A stretch of DNA of 37,464 nt from Melioribacteraceae bacterium (GCA_016342755.1 JAEINS010000035.1:1-37464); one strand, 5' to 3'. Shown: positions 8,186 to 16,774, counted from the first letter of the stretch. Notes: generated from the sequence alone by a model not told the origin. Program-made: numbers and translations.

Positions 8186-8660
8186 ATTTATTTACTCTCA
8201 TTTTTTTTAATGCCTGGCTCATCCGTCTTTCTACCGTTTTTATACTAACACCCAATCTGTCAGCAATATCCTTATATTTCAGTTGATCTTTTCTGCTCAT
8301 CAAAAAAACTATTTTTTCTTTTTCAGTCAGATCGGCGAGTGCTTTTTCGCATTTTTTCATCAGAACATCATTCTCTTCACTGGCTTCAATATCATTTTTG
8401 AACTTGAATTTTAGTTCATCTAAATATTCAGTTTTAATTTTATTTTTTCTGACATAATCGATGAATAAATTATTTGCAATTTTATAAAGAAGAGATTTGT
8501 TTTTTTGTTCATCATACTCAAACTGTTTTTCCCACACTTTTATGAATGTTTCCTGGGTTATGTCGTCAGAAATATCAATATTACCTGATCGGTAATAAAT
8601 ATAATTACGTATAGAACGACCGTATAGGTTGTATATTTTTTTTAACTGCTCTTTAGTCAA
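8175..8660 (-). CDS. ECF sigma-70 factor (FecI-like)
   Basis: A 161-aa extracytoplasmic-function sigma factor. Region 2 is at about 10-75 (DDITQETFIKVWEKQ and ANNLFIDYVRKNK) and region 4 at about 105-155 (LTEKEKIVFLMSRKDQLKYKD, then an HTH with LGVSIKTVERRMSQALKKMR). It overlaps fecR, so the two are translationally coupled. The frame opens with TTG at 8660; no in-frame ATG lies upstream before a stop, so the exact start is uncertain. The likely target is this operon's receptor and perhaps the neighbouring lipoprotein gene. Confidence 0.92.
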   Translation of the reverse strand: MTKEQLKKIYNLYGRSIRNYIYYRSGNIDISDDITQETFIKVWEKQFEYDEQKNKSLLYKIANNLFIDYVRKNKIKTEYLDELKFKFKNDIEASEENDVLMKKCEKALADLTEKEKIVFLMSRKDQLKYKDIADRLGVSIKTVERRMSQALKKMRVNKYEK

Positions 8661-8691
8661 ATTACATCGAATTAAATTGAAAAATTAATTA

Positions 8692-8723
8692 TGCCGGTTT
8701 CCAGCCTAAACCAAAAACCGGCA
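8692..8723 (-). terminator. Inverted repeat between the lipoprotein and sigma genes
   Basis: TGCCGGTTT (8692-8700) pairs perfectly with AAACCGGCA (8715-8723). On the minus strand it is followed by TAATTAATTTTTC. It lies just after the stop of the lipoprotein gene, so it probably ends that transcript and separates it from the sigma/FecR/receptor operon. Confidence 0.7.
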
Positions 8724-8747
8724 CAATTTACATATTATTTTCAAATT

Positions 8748-9686
8748 TTATGGTCTTCCACCACCGTCATCACATTGTGAGTATATTCCGCGCATCTCTT
8801 CTTCATTATTTACCGTTACCGGTGTTCTTGTAGTATCATCTAAAAATAAAACATCTACAGGGTATTGTATAACAGGTTCATCTCTAACACCGGTATTTGC
8901 TTCATACCATTCTCTAATTAAGACCCAATCTTCTTCTGCCCCAATGGTAATACTTGAACCATCCGGCATTGTATAGGAGACCGGCAAAATAAACACAAAA
9001 CATTCTCCTTCATTCCCGCCATCTCTTCCACCATCTCCGTCATCACCACAAACCAGATAAACAGCTTCCATCTCTTCATCACTATTAATAGTTGAAATTG
9101 TACCATCTTCAAATTTAATATCCACAGGATATTGTAATAGCGGTTTTTCTCTTGACTCAGGATTTGTTTCGAACCATTCTCTTATTGCCATCCAACCTTC
9201 ATCATTTTCAATCGTAATTGTAGATCCGTCAGGCATTGTGAAGTTAACCGGTAAAACTAAAGAAAAACATTCTTTTCGATCTTTACCATCATCTCCTGAT
9301 CCGCGACCATTTCTAGGATCTTTTCCATCAGCTATTAATTCTCTTCCGTTGATATCAAAATAAGCTTCGTTACGTTCACCCATACGGGTACCTAATCCTC
9401 GTCTTAAACCAACTTCGTAACCTAATTGAGGTGCCATTTTTGCTTCTTCAACATAGGATTCTGAATAACCACTTTCTAACACAGTTTTAGCAGAAGAAGG
9501 TAAATCTGCTTCATTAATAGACTGTTTGTTTGCTTCCTGAATTGCTTTAATTAAAGCTGCATCATTATTCGTTTCCGGATTTACTAAAACATTGCCATCA
9601 TCCTGACACCCAAAACTAAAAGCAAACACCAAAAGCGTAAATAGTGCAAAAAGTATCGGGAATTTACAAGAATTTTTGTTTAACAT
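8748..9686 (-). CDS. Lipoprotein with two tandem copies of one domain
   Basis: A 312-aa predicted lipoprotein. An N-terminal hydrophobic stretch ends FAFSFGC, a lipobox-like site at Cys27. A linker region (about 30-135) is rich in charged residues and Gly-Asp. Two copies of a domain of about 75 residues follow (about 137-212 and 228-305). Each begins C-F-x-x-x-L-P-V, then T-M-P-D-G-S, I-R-E-W and Q-Y-P-V-D, and ends E-E-M-x-x-x-Y-x-x-C. Two Cys frame each copy and could form a disulfide. I do not recognise an assigned function. It lies upstream of the sigma/FecR/receptor set in the same large interval between attC1 and attC2, and may be a surface partner or a regulon member. Confidence 0.85.
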   Translation of the reverse strand: MLNKNSCKFPILFALFTLLVFAFSFGCQDDGNVLVNPETNNDAALIKAIQEANKQSINEADLPSSAKTVLESGYSESYVEEAKMAPQLGYEVGLRRGLGTRMGERNEAYFDINGRELIADGKDPRNGRGSGDDGKDRKECFSLVLPVNFTMPDGSTITIENDEGWMAIREWFETNPESREKPLLQYPVDIKFEDGTISTINSDEEMEAVYLVCGDDGDGGRDGGNEGECFVFILPVSYTMPDGSSITIGAEEDWVLIREWYEANTGVRDEPVIQYPVDVLFLDDTTRTPVTVNNEEEMRGIYSQCDDGGGRP

Positions 9687-9804
9687 TTTTTCTCCATTTT
9701 TGTTATTAAATAAGATTTTCTAATTCTTTTACAAATATTTTTCTATTCATATAAGTAATACCGAATGAAAAGTTTAAAAACCCTACTTTATGGGGCAATT
9801 TATT

Positions 9805-10464
9805 TTAATGGATTTTAACACTCCTACTTATTGAAACCTTTCCTGAAATGTCTTCTGGAGATTTAGCCATTACTGAAATAGTGTTAAATGGATTCGGATA
9901 CGATTCGAATTGATTCAATTCTATGATTTCCAGCACTTTCCCAATTTTAACACCCATACTTTCTGCAATATACTCTGCTTTATTACGAGCGGCTTTTGCG
10001 GCATCAATTGTTGCTTGTTTATGATACTTTAAGATATTGGATACACCATAGTCAGAATGAGTAATCTCAAACAAAGTATTTTTTGATAAATGACTTATAA
10101 AGTCATAATATTTATCTAATTGCTTCAGCTTTATGGTCATTTTGCTTTGTGCAAAGTATCCTACAAATTTGCGTTCATCCCTTGTATAAGTATATTCTTT
10201 TCCAAATTTGAGAGGAGTCAATTCCCAATCTTCGGAAGGAATATTAAACTTAATGAAAATATCTTTAAGCTCAGTTGATGCTTCTAAATTATTTTTCCGG
10301 CTATCTTCCAATGATTCTGTTATGTTTTTTATATTTATTACAAAATTGATATAGTCTGCTTGAGCCAATATTTCTGAAGTACCATTGACTTCAATATTGT
10401 TTTGAAAATTTTGTGCAATTAACGTACACGAAAGGATGAAAACACATAACATTATTCTTCTCAT
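9805..10464 (-). CDS. Periplasmic SIMPL-domain (DUF541) protein
   Basis: A 219-aa exported protein. It has a signal peptide (1-18, ending LIAQ) followed by a SIMPL/DUF541 fold: IEVNGTSEILAQADYINFVI at the start, alternating strands and helices, and AAKAARNKAEYIAESMGVKIGKVLEI in the second half, which is the most recognisable part. The family is periplasmic or outer-membrane associated and linked to stress tolerance; its chemistry is unclear. AAGGA precedes the ATG by eight bases. The gene starts 30 bp after the attC1 crossover, so it opens cassette 2. Confidence 0.85.
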   Translation of the reverse strand: MRRIMLCVFILSCTLIAQNFQNNIEVNGTSEILAQADYINFVINIKNITESLEDSRKNNLEASTELKDIFIKFNIPSEDWELTPLKFGKEYTYTRDERKFVGYFAQSKMTIKLKQLDKYYDFISHLSKNTLFEITHSDYGVSNILKYHKQATIDAAKAARNKAEYIAESMGVKIGKVLEIIELNQFESYPNPFNTISVMAKSPEDISGKVSISRSVKIH

Positions 10465-10487
10465 TTATCAATTCCTTAATAATTAGC

Positions 10488-10716
10488 ACATAACGACGTT
10501 GTGGCTAAGGCGCAGCCCAGAACAAGAATGCCGCTTAGAAAACAACCGCCGAAGATTTAGCAAACTGTGTGTAAATTTCTTCGTACACACAGTTTGCAAG
10601 TTAATTAATCAGAACGACTACTTTAAACAAGTTAGCCGAAACGGAACGAATAACTTTATAATTTCTAAAATGCCAAAAGCGAAAACGCTGTCGCCTTGAG
10701 CCACTGGTTATATGGC
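10488..10716 (-). other. attC1 recombination site
   Basis: Minus-strand R'' is CATATAACC (10706-10714) and R' is AACGTCGTTATGTGC, with the crossover between 10494 and 10493. The arms pair as GTGGCT-AAGGCG against GTGGCTCAAGGCG with one extrahelical C, a hallmark of attC. In the middle a perfect 14-bp stem (10560-10573 with 10584-10597) encloses a 10-base loop. The right half (10621-10705) is alignable with the attC4 arm at 1-103. A 66-codon plus-strand frame through it is spurious. Confidence 0.88.
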
Positions 10717-10724
10717 ATTGTTGA

Positions 10725-10976
10725 TTATAAAGTACCAGCAAGTTTTTTATTTCCATTACTTACTGCGACAGCGCCCCAAATCATTGCAATTGGATGTAAG
10801 ATAATCAATCCCAATCCAAGAGTAAGAATACCAATTACGATATATAGAACTAACATAATAACCGCCCCCATAACAGTAGAATAAAACATACCTAAGGGAC
10901 CGAAAAGAAAAGTTAACACAAGCGATGCGCCGACACTTTTGCCAACATTAACTGTTTTGTTTACACCGTTTGACAT
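10725..10976 (-). CDS. Small two-helix membrane protein, cassette 1
   Basis: An 83-aa protein with two hydrophobic segments (about 16-38 and 40-69) rich in Gly, Leu and Ile, and short polar ends. A strong ribosome site (AAGGAGAT) lies seven bases before the ATG. It follows the 170-aa membrane protein gene by 14 bp and ends just before attC1. Cassette 1 therefore holds two genes, probably co-transcribed. No catalytic motif is visible and I do not recognise a family with confidence. Confidence 0.8.
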   Translation of the reverse strand: MSNGVNKTVNVGKSVGASLVLTFLFGPLGMFYSTVMGAVIMLVLYIVIGILTLGLGLIILHPIAMIWGAVAVSNGNKKLAGTL

Positions 10977-10990
10977 ATGGATCTCCTTTT

Positions 10991-11503
10991 TTAGTGTGAT
11001 AAATAATTATATAGAATTGAATTAGGAAATATTAAGTAGTTTGTAGAATACCCTACAAGTAAACCACTAAGTATGAAACTAATATTTAAAAAAGCATTAT
11101 TTAATTTAGAGCCATTATAGATATATCTCTCATAATTATGAAAAGAGTTAATAGTGAATAAAGCGGTATAGAATAGAAAACTTATAGTGAACACAAATGA
11201 AAAAATACCGGTGATAAAAAAGAAAAATAAATCGTGCAAAATAAATCCACTCGTTAAAAAAACCGTAAATACAGAAACATTTCTTTTTTTATTCCCGCCA
11301 ATTTGAACATAAAATAAAAATAAAATGTAACCGAAAAAAGGATTCCATATTCGCCAAAATTTAAGAAATCCAGGTTGCATTAAACTTCTTGTAAACATTA
11401 AAAAAAATAGATGAATAATTGAACAATCATTTAATCCTCGTCTTGTAAGATATTGGTGAAATGATACATTATTATTTTCTGTTCGCATTATTGTATTTGC
11501 CAT
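10991..11503 (-). CDS. Multi-pass membrane protein with MBOAT-like motif, cassette 1
   Basis: A 170-aa protein with about five hydrophobic segments. The stretch FLKFWRIWNPFFGY followed later by GFILHDL resembles the FWRxWN and conserved His regions of membrane-bound O-acyltransferases. The protein is much shorter than those enzymes, so it may be a compact relative or a fragment. The ATG (11501-11503) lies four bases inside the cassette, within the core GTTATATGG, so the leader and any ribosome site come from attI. Expression should depend on an integron promoter upstream. Function is uncertain. Confidence 0.65.
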   Translation of the reverse strand: MANTIMRTENNNVSFHQYLTRRGLNDCSIIHLFFLMFTRSLMQPGFLKFWRIWNPFFGYILFLFYVQIGGNKKRNVSVFTVFLTSGFILHDLFFFFITGIFSFVFTISFLFYTALFTINSFHNYERYIYNGSKLNNAFLNISFILSGLLVGYSTNYLIFPNSILYNYLSH

Positions 11504-11575
11504 ATAACCTAATAATATACTGAATGGTTCTGCATAGCATTCCAGATATTATTCATAGGTTAATTGTCCCATTTT
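11504..11575 (-). other. attI region / integrase-proximal recombination junction
   Basis: On the minus strand the sequence reads ATTAGGTTATATGGC, with the G/TT crossover between 11508 and 11507. This is the boundary between the integron platform and cassette 1. The 208-bp spacer to intI is AT-rich and unlike the attC arms, as expected for attI. The outer limit is a guess. A cassette promoter firing leftwards is expected here. TTGGGT and AATAAT, 17 bp apart at about 11651-11687 on the minus strand, are possible elements, but this is weak. Confidence 0.65.
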
Positions 11576-11715
11576 AATTAATTAAAAATCCCCAGAAGAA
11601 AATATCTAATTTTACTCTATATTCAAAATAAAAAAGAGTAGAATCTTAAAAATAAAAATGATATTATTAAATATTCAGCATAGTAACCCAAATATTACAT
11701 AATAAGAGCAAAAAA

Positions 11716-12672
11716 ATGGGAAAGAAAAAATTACTAGAACAGGTATCCGATATAATAAAACTAAAACGGTATAGCCCTAAAACTGAAAAAGCTTACATTG
11801 GCTGGATAAAACGCTACATCATTTATCATAACAAACAGCATCCAAAACAACTCTCAGAACAACATATAAAAGATTATTTAACCCATCTTGCACTCTATCA
11901 GCATGTATCTTCCTCCACACAAAACCAGGCACTTAATGCTATCATATTTTTATACAAACACGTCTTAAAAATTGAACTTGGTAAAATCGGATCCATTCCC
12001 AGAGCTAAACGTACTAGAAGAATACCGGAAGTATTATCTCAACAAGAAATTAAAGAATTGTTTACCAAATTATCCGGGCAAAACCTGCTTATGGCTTCTC
12101 TTCTCTATGGTTCCGGTTTAAGGTTGATGGAATGTTTAAGATTAAGAATCAAAGATGTCGATATATCAAATTCACAACTTATTATTCACGATGGTAAGGG
12201 GCAAAAAGACAGAGTTACAGTACTGCCAAATTCTTTAGTTGAACCATTAAATAAGCAGATAAATTACGTTAAGAATATTCATGAAAACGATCTATTTGAA
12301 GGATATGGGGAAACCTCCTTACCAGATGCACTTGATAGAAAATATCCGAATGCCTCCAGATCATTAAAATGGCAATACCTGTTTCCATCTTCACAAAGAG
12401 CAGAAGATCCGCAAAGTGGCAAAATTAAACGCCATCATATACACGAATCATATTTACAAAAAGAACTTAAAATAGCATTAAATAAAACTGAAATTCTTAA
12501 AAATGCAAGCTGCCATACTTTACGTCACAGCTTTGCAACACATCTATTAACTTCCGGTTACGACATAAGAACAATTCAAGAATTACTTGGTCATAAAAGT
12601 GTAAAAACAACTATGATCTATACACATGTATTAAATAAAGGCGGTCTGGGAGTTAAAAGTCCGCTGGACTAA
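11716..12672 (+). CDS. intI: Integron integrase IntI
   Basis: A 318-aa tyrosine recombinase of the integron class. It has an N-terminal SAM-like core-binding domain (about 8-88) and a catalytic domain (about 105-300) with R136 (YGSGLR), K161 (DGKGQKDR), H267 and R270 ([11 protein letters not shown]), H293 (LLGHKS) and Y302 (MIYTHV). These are at the positions of the IntI1 residues minus ten. The IntI-specific insertion is present (about 203-250: [20 protein letters not shown], then [11 protein letters not shown]), and so is the class-typical tail [10 protein letters not shown]. XerC/D and phage integrases lack that insertion. The gene diverges from the cassettes, as in all integrons. No clear LexA box was seen. 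The 272-bp spacer after it holds no gene that I can support. Confidence 0.97.
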   Translation: MGKKKLLEQVSDIIKLKRYSPKTEKAYIGWIKRYIIYHNKQHPKQLSEQHIKDYLTHLALYQHVSSSTQNQALNAIIFLYKHVLKIELGKIGSIPRAKRTRRIPEVLSQQEIKELFTKLSGQNLLMASLLYGSGLRLMECLRLRIKDVDISNSQLIIHDGKGQKDRVTVLPNSLVEPLNKQINYVKNIHENDLFEGYGETSLPDALDRKYPNASRSLKWQYLFPSSQRAEDPQSGKIKRHHIHESYLQKELKIALNKTEILKNASCHTLRHSFATHLLTSGYDIRTIQELLGHKSVKTTMIYTHVLNKGGLGVKSPLD

Positions 12673-12944
12673 TAAACCGTTTATATGCTTTTGTAGTTTA
12701 CTGCCATCTATATCTTTTTTTTAATTATAAATCTTAAAGCTTTCTAATTAATACATAAAGTACAAAAACTCATTTTATCTTATAATAACACAATATTAAG
12801 AAACTTTTTAATTGTAATAGCCTGTTGTTAATGTCAAAAGCCCAAAACATCATGTTTTCTATCAATTGCCACTGTCAACAGAGGGAAACATCTTTGGTTT
12901 GAGCTATTGACAATGTCATTTCAGGTTTATAGGTAATTGGAAGT

Positions 12945-13703
12945 TTAAGAAAGACTTTTATAATCCGATAAGATTGCGGCCATTTTTTTTATTTTTCCGG
13001 CATCTGCAAAAATTGTTTTGAACTCGTCAATATCAGAATTTCCGCCCATATAAATATCATTATTAAAATATTCCATTTGGCTGCTTTTAAATGTTTTTGC
13101 CGAGCTATGGAATTCTTTTGCACCGGTTTTTTCAATTAACCCGCTCAGGTTATTTTCGTTAACTCCGCTTCCGGGCATAATAATAATCTTATCCTCAGCT
13201 TTCCGGACTAATTTAGAAAGTAGATCAGCTCCATCTAAAGCTCTGTTTTTAGCCCCCGATGTTAATATTCTCTTTATTCCTAAATCTTTAAGCTGTTCTA
13301 ATGCCGCTAATGGATCTTTGCACATATCAAATGCTCTGTGGAAAGTTACTTCCACCGGGTAAGCTAACTCCACAATTTCCCGGGTACTATCTAAATCAAT
13401 TTCTCCGTCAGACTGTAAAAACCCTATTACAACTCCGTTTGCGCCAAGTTCTTTTATTAGTTCAACATCATGTTTAATAATTTTAAATTCTTCATGCGAA
13501 TAGAGAAAATCGCCCCCGCGCGGACGGACAATTACATTAACCGGAATACTTAATTTTTCAGTACAATATTTAATTGCTCCGTAAGAAGGAGTTGTGCCCC
13601 CTTCTGAATAATTATCGCATAATTCAATTCTATCAGCTCCGGCCTTTTCTGCTTCAATTGCCGATTCTACAGTGTAACAGCATATTTCTAGTTTTTTTGT
13701 CAT
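12945..13703 (-). CDS. cutC: CutC family protein
   Basis: A 252-aa cytoplasmic TIM-barrel protein of the CutC family. It has the full pattern: LEICCYTVESAIEAEKAGAD, RIELCDNYSEGGTTPSYG, VRPRGGDFLYS, VEVTFHRAFDM, RILTSGAKNRALDG and IMPGSGVNENN, ending with the HSSAK motif. Length is normal for the family. CutC was linked to copper homeostasis, but its biochemical role is unsettled. It is the first chromosomal gene beyond the integron platform and stands alone. Confidence 0.93.
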   Translation of the reverse strand: MTKKLEICCYTVESAIEAEKAGADRIELCDNYSEGGTTPSYGAIKYCTEKLSIPVNVIVRPRGGDFLYSHEEFKIIKHDVELIKELGANGVVIGFLQSDGEIDLDSTREIVELAYPVEVTFHRAFDMCKDPLAALEQLKDLGIKRILTSGAKNRALDGADLLSKLVRKAEDKIIIMPGSGVNENNLSGLIEKTGAKEFHSSAKTFKSSQMEYFNNDIYMGGNSDIDEFKTIFADAGKIKKMAAILSDYKSLS

Positions 13704-13823
13704 TGGTAAATTATCCTAAACAAACTTCATAAAAGCGGTCTATTAATCTAATAATATTTTGGGGCAAATATCATGGGTATTGGTGTTTTGTTAAAACGCG
13801 GCAGTAAATTTGTTACATAAAAA

Positions 13824-13855
13824 AGCCAGGTCTAAACACTTTATTTAGCCTGGCT
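13824..13855 (-). terminator. Intrinsic terminator after the PL6 lyase gene
   Basis: AGCCAGG-t-CTAAA (13824-13836) pairs with TTTAGCCTGGCT (13844-13855), with one bulged base. On the minus strand a run of T follows (CTTTTTTATG). It lies 28 bp after the lyase stop codon. Confidence 0.85.
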
Positions 13856-13882
13856 GTAATTATGTTAATTTATTTCTCTAAA

Positions 13883-16774
13883 CTATTTCATTAGGAATAA
13901 TTTTATAGTCCTGTTTGAATTATCGGTTTTTAAAACCGCAAAATAAATTCCGGAGCTTATGTTAACTGCTTTCCATTGTAAACTATGTGTTCCGGCAGCC
14001 TGATGATTGTCATTTAGTAATGCAACTCTTTGCCCAAGAATATTAAAAATTCCGAGCTTAACATTAGAATTCTTTTCTAATACATATTCCAAAGTTGTTG
14101 CGGGATTAAAAGGATTTGGATAATTTCTGAACAAAATAAATGCATCTGGAACTTTCATTTCTTCTTCAGCCAAAACTGCTGTAACTGAATTTGGCCCTAC
14201 ATTTTCGGGATTTAATGGAAATCTTGTTGCTGATGATGTTGAATATTCGTCCGCTCCAATGTCATTTATACCCGCTCTTTCCTGTCCTTGTATATCTTCA
14301 TTTATATTTATGTAATTCCCGGAAACAGCGTCAATTGCCGGACTTGCGGAAGAAATAAGCCATAAACCCTCTTTATATTCTAATTCCGGATTCACAACTT
14401 TTATCTGATTTTCCGCGGCTTCAAGTCCCAATCCAAAACCGTCTTTTGGATACATAATATTGTTATCCCAAATTAAGTTTGTTGCCGGATTTATAATTTT
14501 AACCAGATCAGCTTTATTTCCTTCAATAAGATTATTTGCTATTGTTACATTTTTGGGTTCTTTTTTCCAGCTATTATCATCTTTGGCATAACCAATTTCA
14601 ATGTTCGAATAATTATTTACCAGTGTATTATTACAAACCAGCAGATCGTTTATTCTCCAATGCGAGCTAACGGAACCGGAATCCGTATCACCGTTTGTTA
14701 ATGTAATTGCCGCGTCCCACCGGTAGCCCGTTAAACCTTCAAAATAATTATTATAGATTTTGTGTCTGCGTCCGTAAATACGTACTCCGCCGGTTCCGCT
14801 TTTTCCATCGCCCAGAAAATAGTTTCCGTAAACTTCCGAACCGTCGCCATGTCTTAAAGAAACAGTTCCCTGCGAACGCAGAATTGTATTATATCTAACA
14901 GTATCTTTACAACTTTTTATTGATATTATTTCCGGATCACCGTCGCATTCTTCAAAAAGATTATGTTCAATTACTGTAAATCCGTCTGTTAAAGATAGCT
15001 CACTCCAGCCAACACGTATAGCTTCCATTTCGTTTTCGTGCCGGGGACCAATGTTATAAAAATAGTTATTATCAATACGATCATGCTGCGAAACAATCTC
15101 ACCGCCATCAATAGTAATAAAATTGCCTAATTGTGTTTTATCCCTAAAGATATTATGATCAATACGGTTATGATGGCTTAAAAGTGAACCGTCATCCCAA
15201 TAGCCGCCTATATAAACCCATTTACCGCTCTCGCCTTCATTTTCCTTAAGCTGAAAAATATTTTTTGTTAAACGGATATTGTTGCATGCTTCCATTTTAA
15301 CTACCGTATAAGCATCCGATGTAAATTTGAAGCCTTCTAAAACTATATAAGCTGCTTTTCTAAAATTAAAATATGATGAACCGGAAAGTTCAGCACCGCC
15401 AATATTTTTTGCTCTTATTATAATTGGTTTATTTAATGTACCTTCAGATTCAACTGTTATTCCGCCGGAATCATAAACACCGTCCGAAACTTCAACTATA
15501 TCGCCCGCTTTTAAATTTTTCCCTTTACAAATATTCTTTAGTTCGGAACCGGAAGAAACTGTATAAACCGCTGGCGGTGTAGTATCAATTTTAACATCGG
15601 CACCAATTTGCATATTTCCATTTACAACAAAGGTTTCTTTTAAACTTGTTCCCGATAAATCACCCGTCCAGCCTGCGTTAATATAACCGGCAGGTAAGTT
15701 TAACGAAGCGGTAACCTTTGTATAATTATAATAGATTCCGCCTTCCGGTGAAAGTGAAATTTCTCCCGTATCCGGCCGGGTAATTGAGACAGTATATAAC
15801 GCGGGCGGATTATTCAAATCAATACCGACATTTGCGCTGATCTGCATATTGCCTGTAACCATGAATGTTTTTTCGAGTTCGGTTCCTGAGAGACTGCCTG
15901 TCCAGCCTTCGTTTTTATAACCTTCTGGTAAGGTTAAAGTTACGGTAACTTCTAAACTGTCAGTATATTCTTCCATTTCAGGATCAATAGAAATACTTCC
16001 AATTTCCGGCTGTTCAATATCAATTATATGAGTAACTTCAGCAACCGGAAAATTTATATCGGGGATTGGAATTGTGCTTACGGAAATATCATCTATTGCC
16101 GCATCCACACTACCTGTTGCAGAATCGTAACCCAGATTAAAGCGCGTTTCATGATATTCTTTTATATTTGCCTGCCTGTTTCCCGATGCTTCCGGAGTGT
16201 AATTTTCCCTAAAATTTACGGAAACCGCTTCCGAACCGTTAAATATTACCTGATAAACATCATTGGTATAATCTATTCTCGCGCTTATTCTGTTCCACTC
16301 GCCAAGGTTATATGTTTTAACATCTACTTTTGATGAACCGTTGTAGATCATGAACATTCCGCTTGATCCTGACGGCGTATCAAATTCAAAAACAAAAGTC
16401 CGTTTGCCGCTTCCGCCAAACAGATCATATCCGCTGATGGCAAAATCTTTGGTCGCCATAGAGTTTATTTTTACAAATAGATCAACGTACACAATTCCGC
16501 CAATGCCTGCCGCCGATCCGCCAAAGGTTGTGTTTGATACAACTAATGTTTGGGACTGCGCTAAAAAATTTAAGCCCTTTGTTCCTGAATTAACAAAAGG
16601 AGTTAATTCTGTTACTTTTGCAATTCCGCTTTCAACATCCCAAAGATTCTGATTATTAATATTTCCCAGTGTATTCTCTTCAAAAGAAGTAACAAAAATA
16701 TCCTGAGCATTTGTCTGTAAAACCACAAATAAAACAAAAGCCGCAATCAGCCCTATTTTTCTCATATTATTCAC
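13883..16774 (-). CDS. Secreted PL6-family polysaccharide lyase with T9SS tail
   Basis: A 963-aa exported enzyme. It has a signal peptide (1-23, ending TNAQ), a LamG-like carbohydrate-binding domain (about 25-235) and two InlB-type repeats (about 245-320 and 322-397, each with GWTG-x-LSGT). A right-handed beta-helix of polysaccharide lyase family 6 follows (about 405-860), with an NPNPFNP-type sorting domain at the end (about 883-963). The PL6 signature is clear: SIKSCKDTVRYNT, then SLRHGDGSEVYGNYFLG. The presumed Lys/Arg catalytic pair K620 and R641 is 21 residues apart, as K250/R271 in chondroitinase B. Substrates in PL6 are alginate or chondroitin/dermatan sulfate; which one cannot be told here. 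It is probably exported by the type IX system and held at the surface. No neighbouring sugar genes are seen. Confidence 0.92.
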   Translation of the reverse strand: MNNMRKIGLIAAFVLFVVLQTNAQDIFVTSFEENTLGNINNQNLWDVESGIAKVTELTPFVNSGTKGLNFLAQSQTLVVSNTTFGGSAAGIGGIVYVDLFVKINSMATKDFAISGYDLFGGSGKRTFVFEFDTPSGSSGMFMIYNGSSKVDVKTYNLGEWNRISARIDYTNDVYQVIFNGSEAVSVNFRENYTPEASGNRQANIKEYHETRFNLGYDSATGSVDAAIDDISVSTIPIPDINFPVAEVTHIIDIEQPEIGSISIDPEMEEYTDSLEVTVTLTLPEGYKNEGWTGSLSGTELEKTFMVTGNMQISANVGIDLNNPPALYTVSITRPDTGEISLSPEGGIYYNYTKVTASLNLPAGYINAGWTGDLSGTSLKETFVVNGNMQIGADVKIDTTPPAVYTVSSGSELKNICKGKNLKAGDIVEVSDGVYDSGGITVESEGTLNKPIIIRAKNIGGAELSGSSYFNFRKAAYIVLEGFKFTSDAYTVVKMEACNNIRLTKNIFQLKENEGESGKWVYIGGYWDDGSLLSHHNRIDHNIFRDKTQLGNFITIDGGEIVSQHDRIDNNYFYNIGPRHENEMEAIRVGWSELSLTDGFTVIEHNLFEECDGDPEIISIKSCKDTVRYNTILRSQGTVSLRHGDGSEVYGNYFLGDGKSGTGGVRIYGRRHKIYNNYFEGLTGYRWDAAITLTNGDTDSGSVSSHWRINDLLVCNNTLVNNYSNIEIGYAKDDNSWKKEPKNVTIANNLIEGNKADLVKIINPATNLIWDNNIMYPKDGFGLGLEAAENQIKVVNPELEYKEGLWLISSASPAIDAVSGNYININEDIQGQERAGINDIGADEYSTSSATRFPLNPENVGPNSVTAVLAEEEMKVPDAFILFRNYPNPFNPATTLEYVLEKNSNVKLGIFNILGQRVALLNDNHQAAGTHSLQWKAVNISSGIYFAVLKTDNSNRTIKLFLMK

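Noticed and set aside
10499-10699. Plus-strand open frame of 66 codons
   Set aside because: It lies wholly inside attC1; the open frame follows from the paired arm sequence, not from coding.
12673-12944. Another attC or attI downstream of intI
   Set aside because: No GTTRRRY-type core with a pairing arm was found; only AT-rich sequence with short imperfect repeats.
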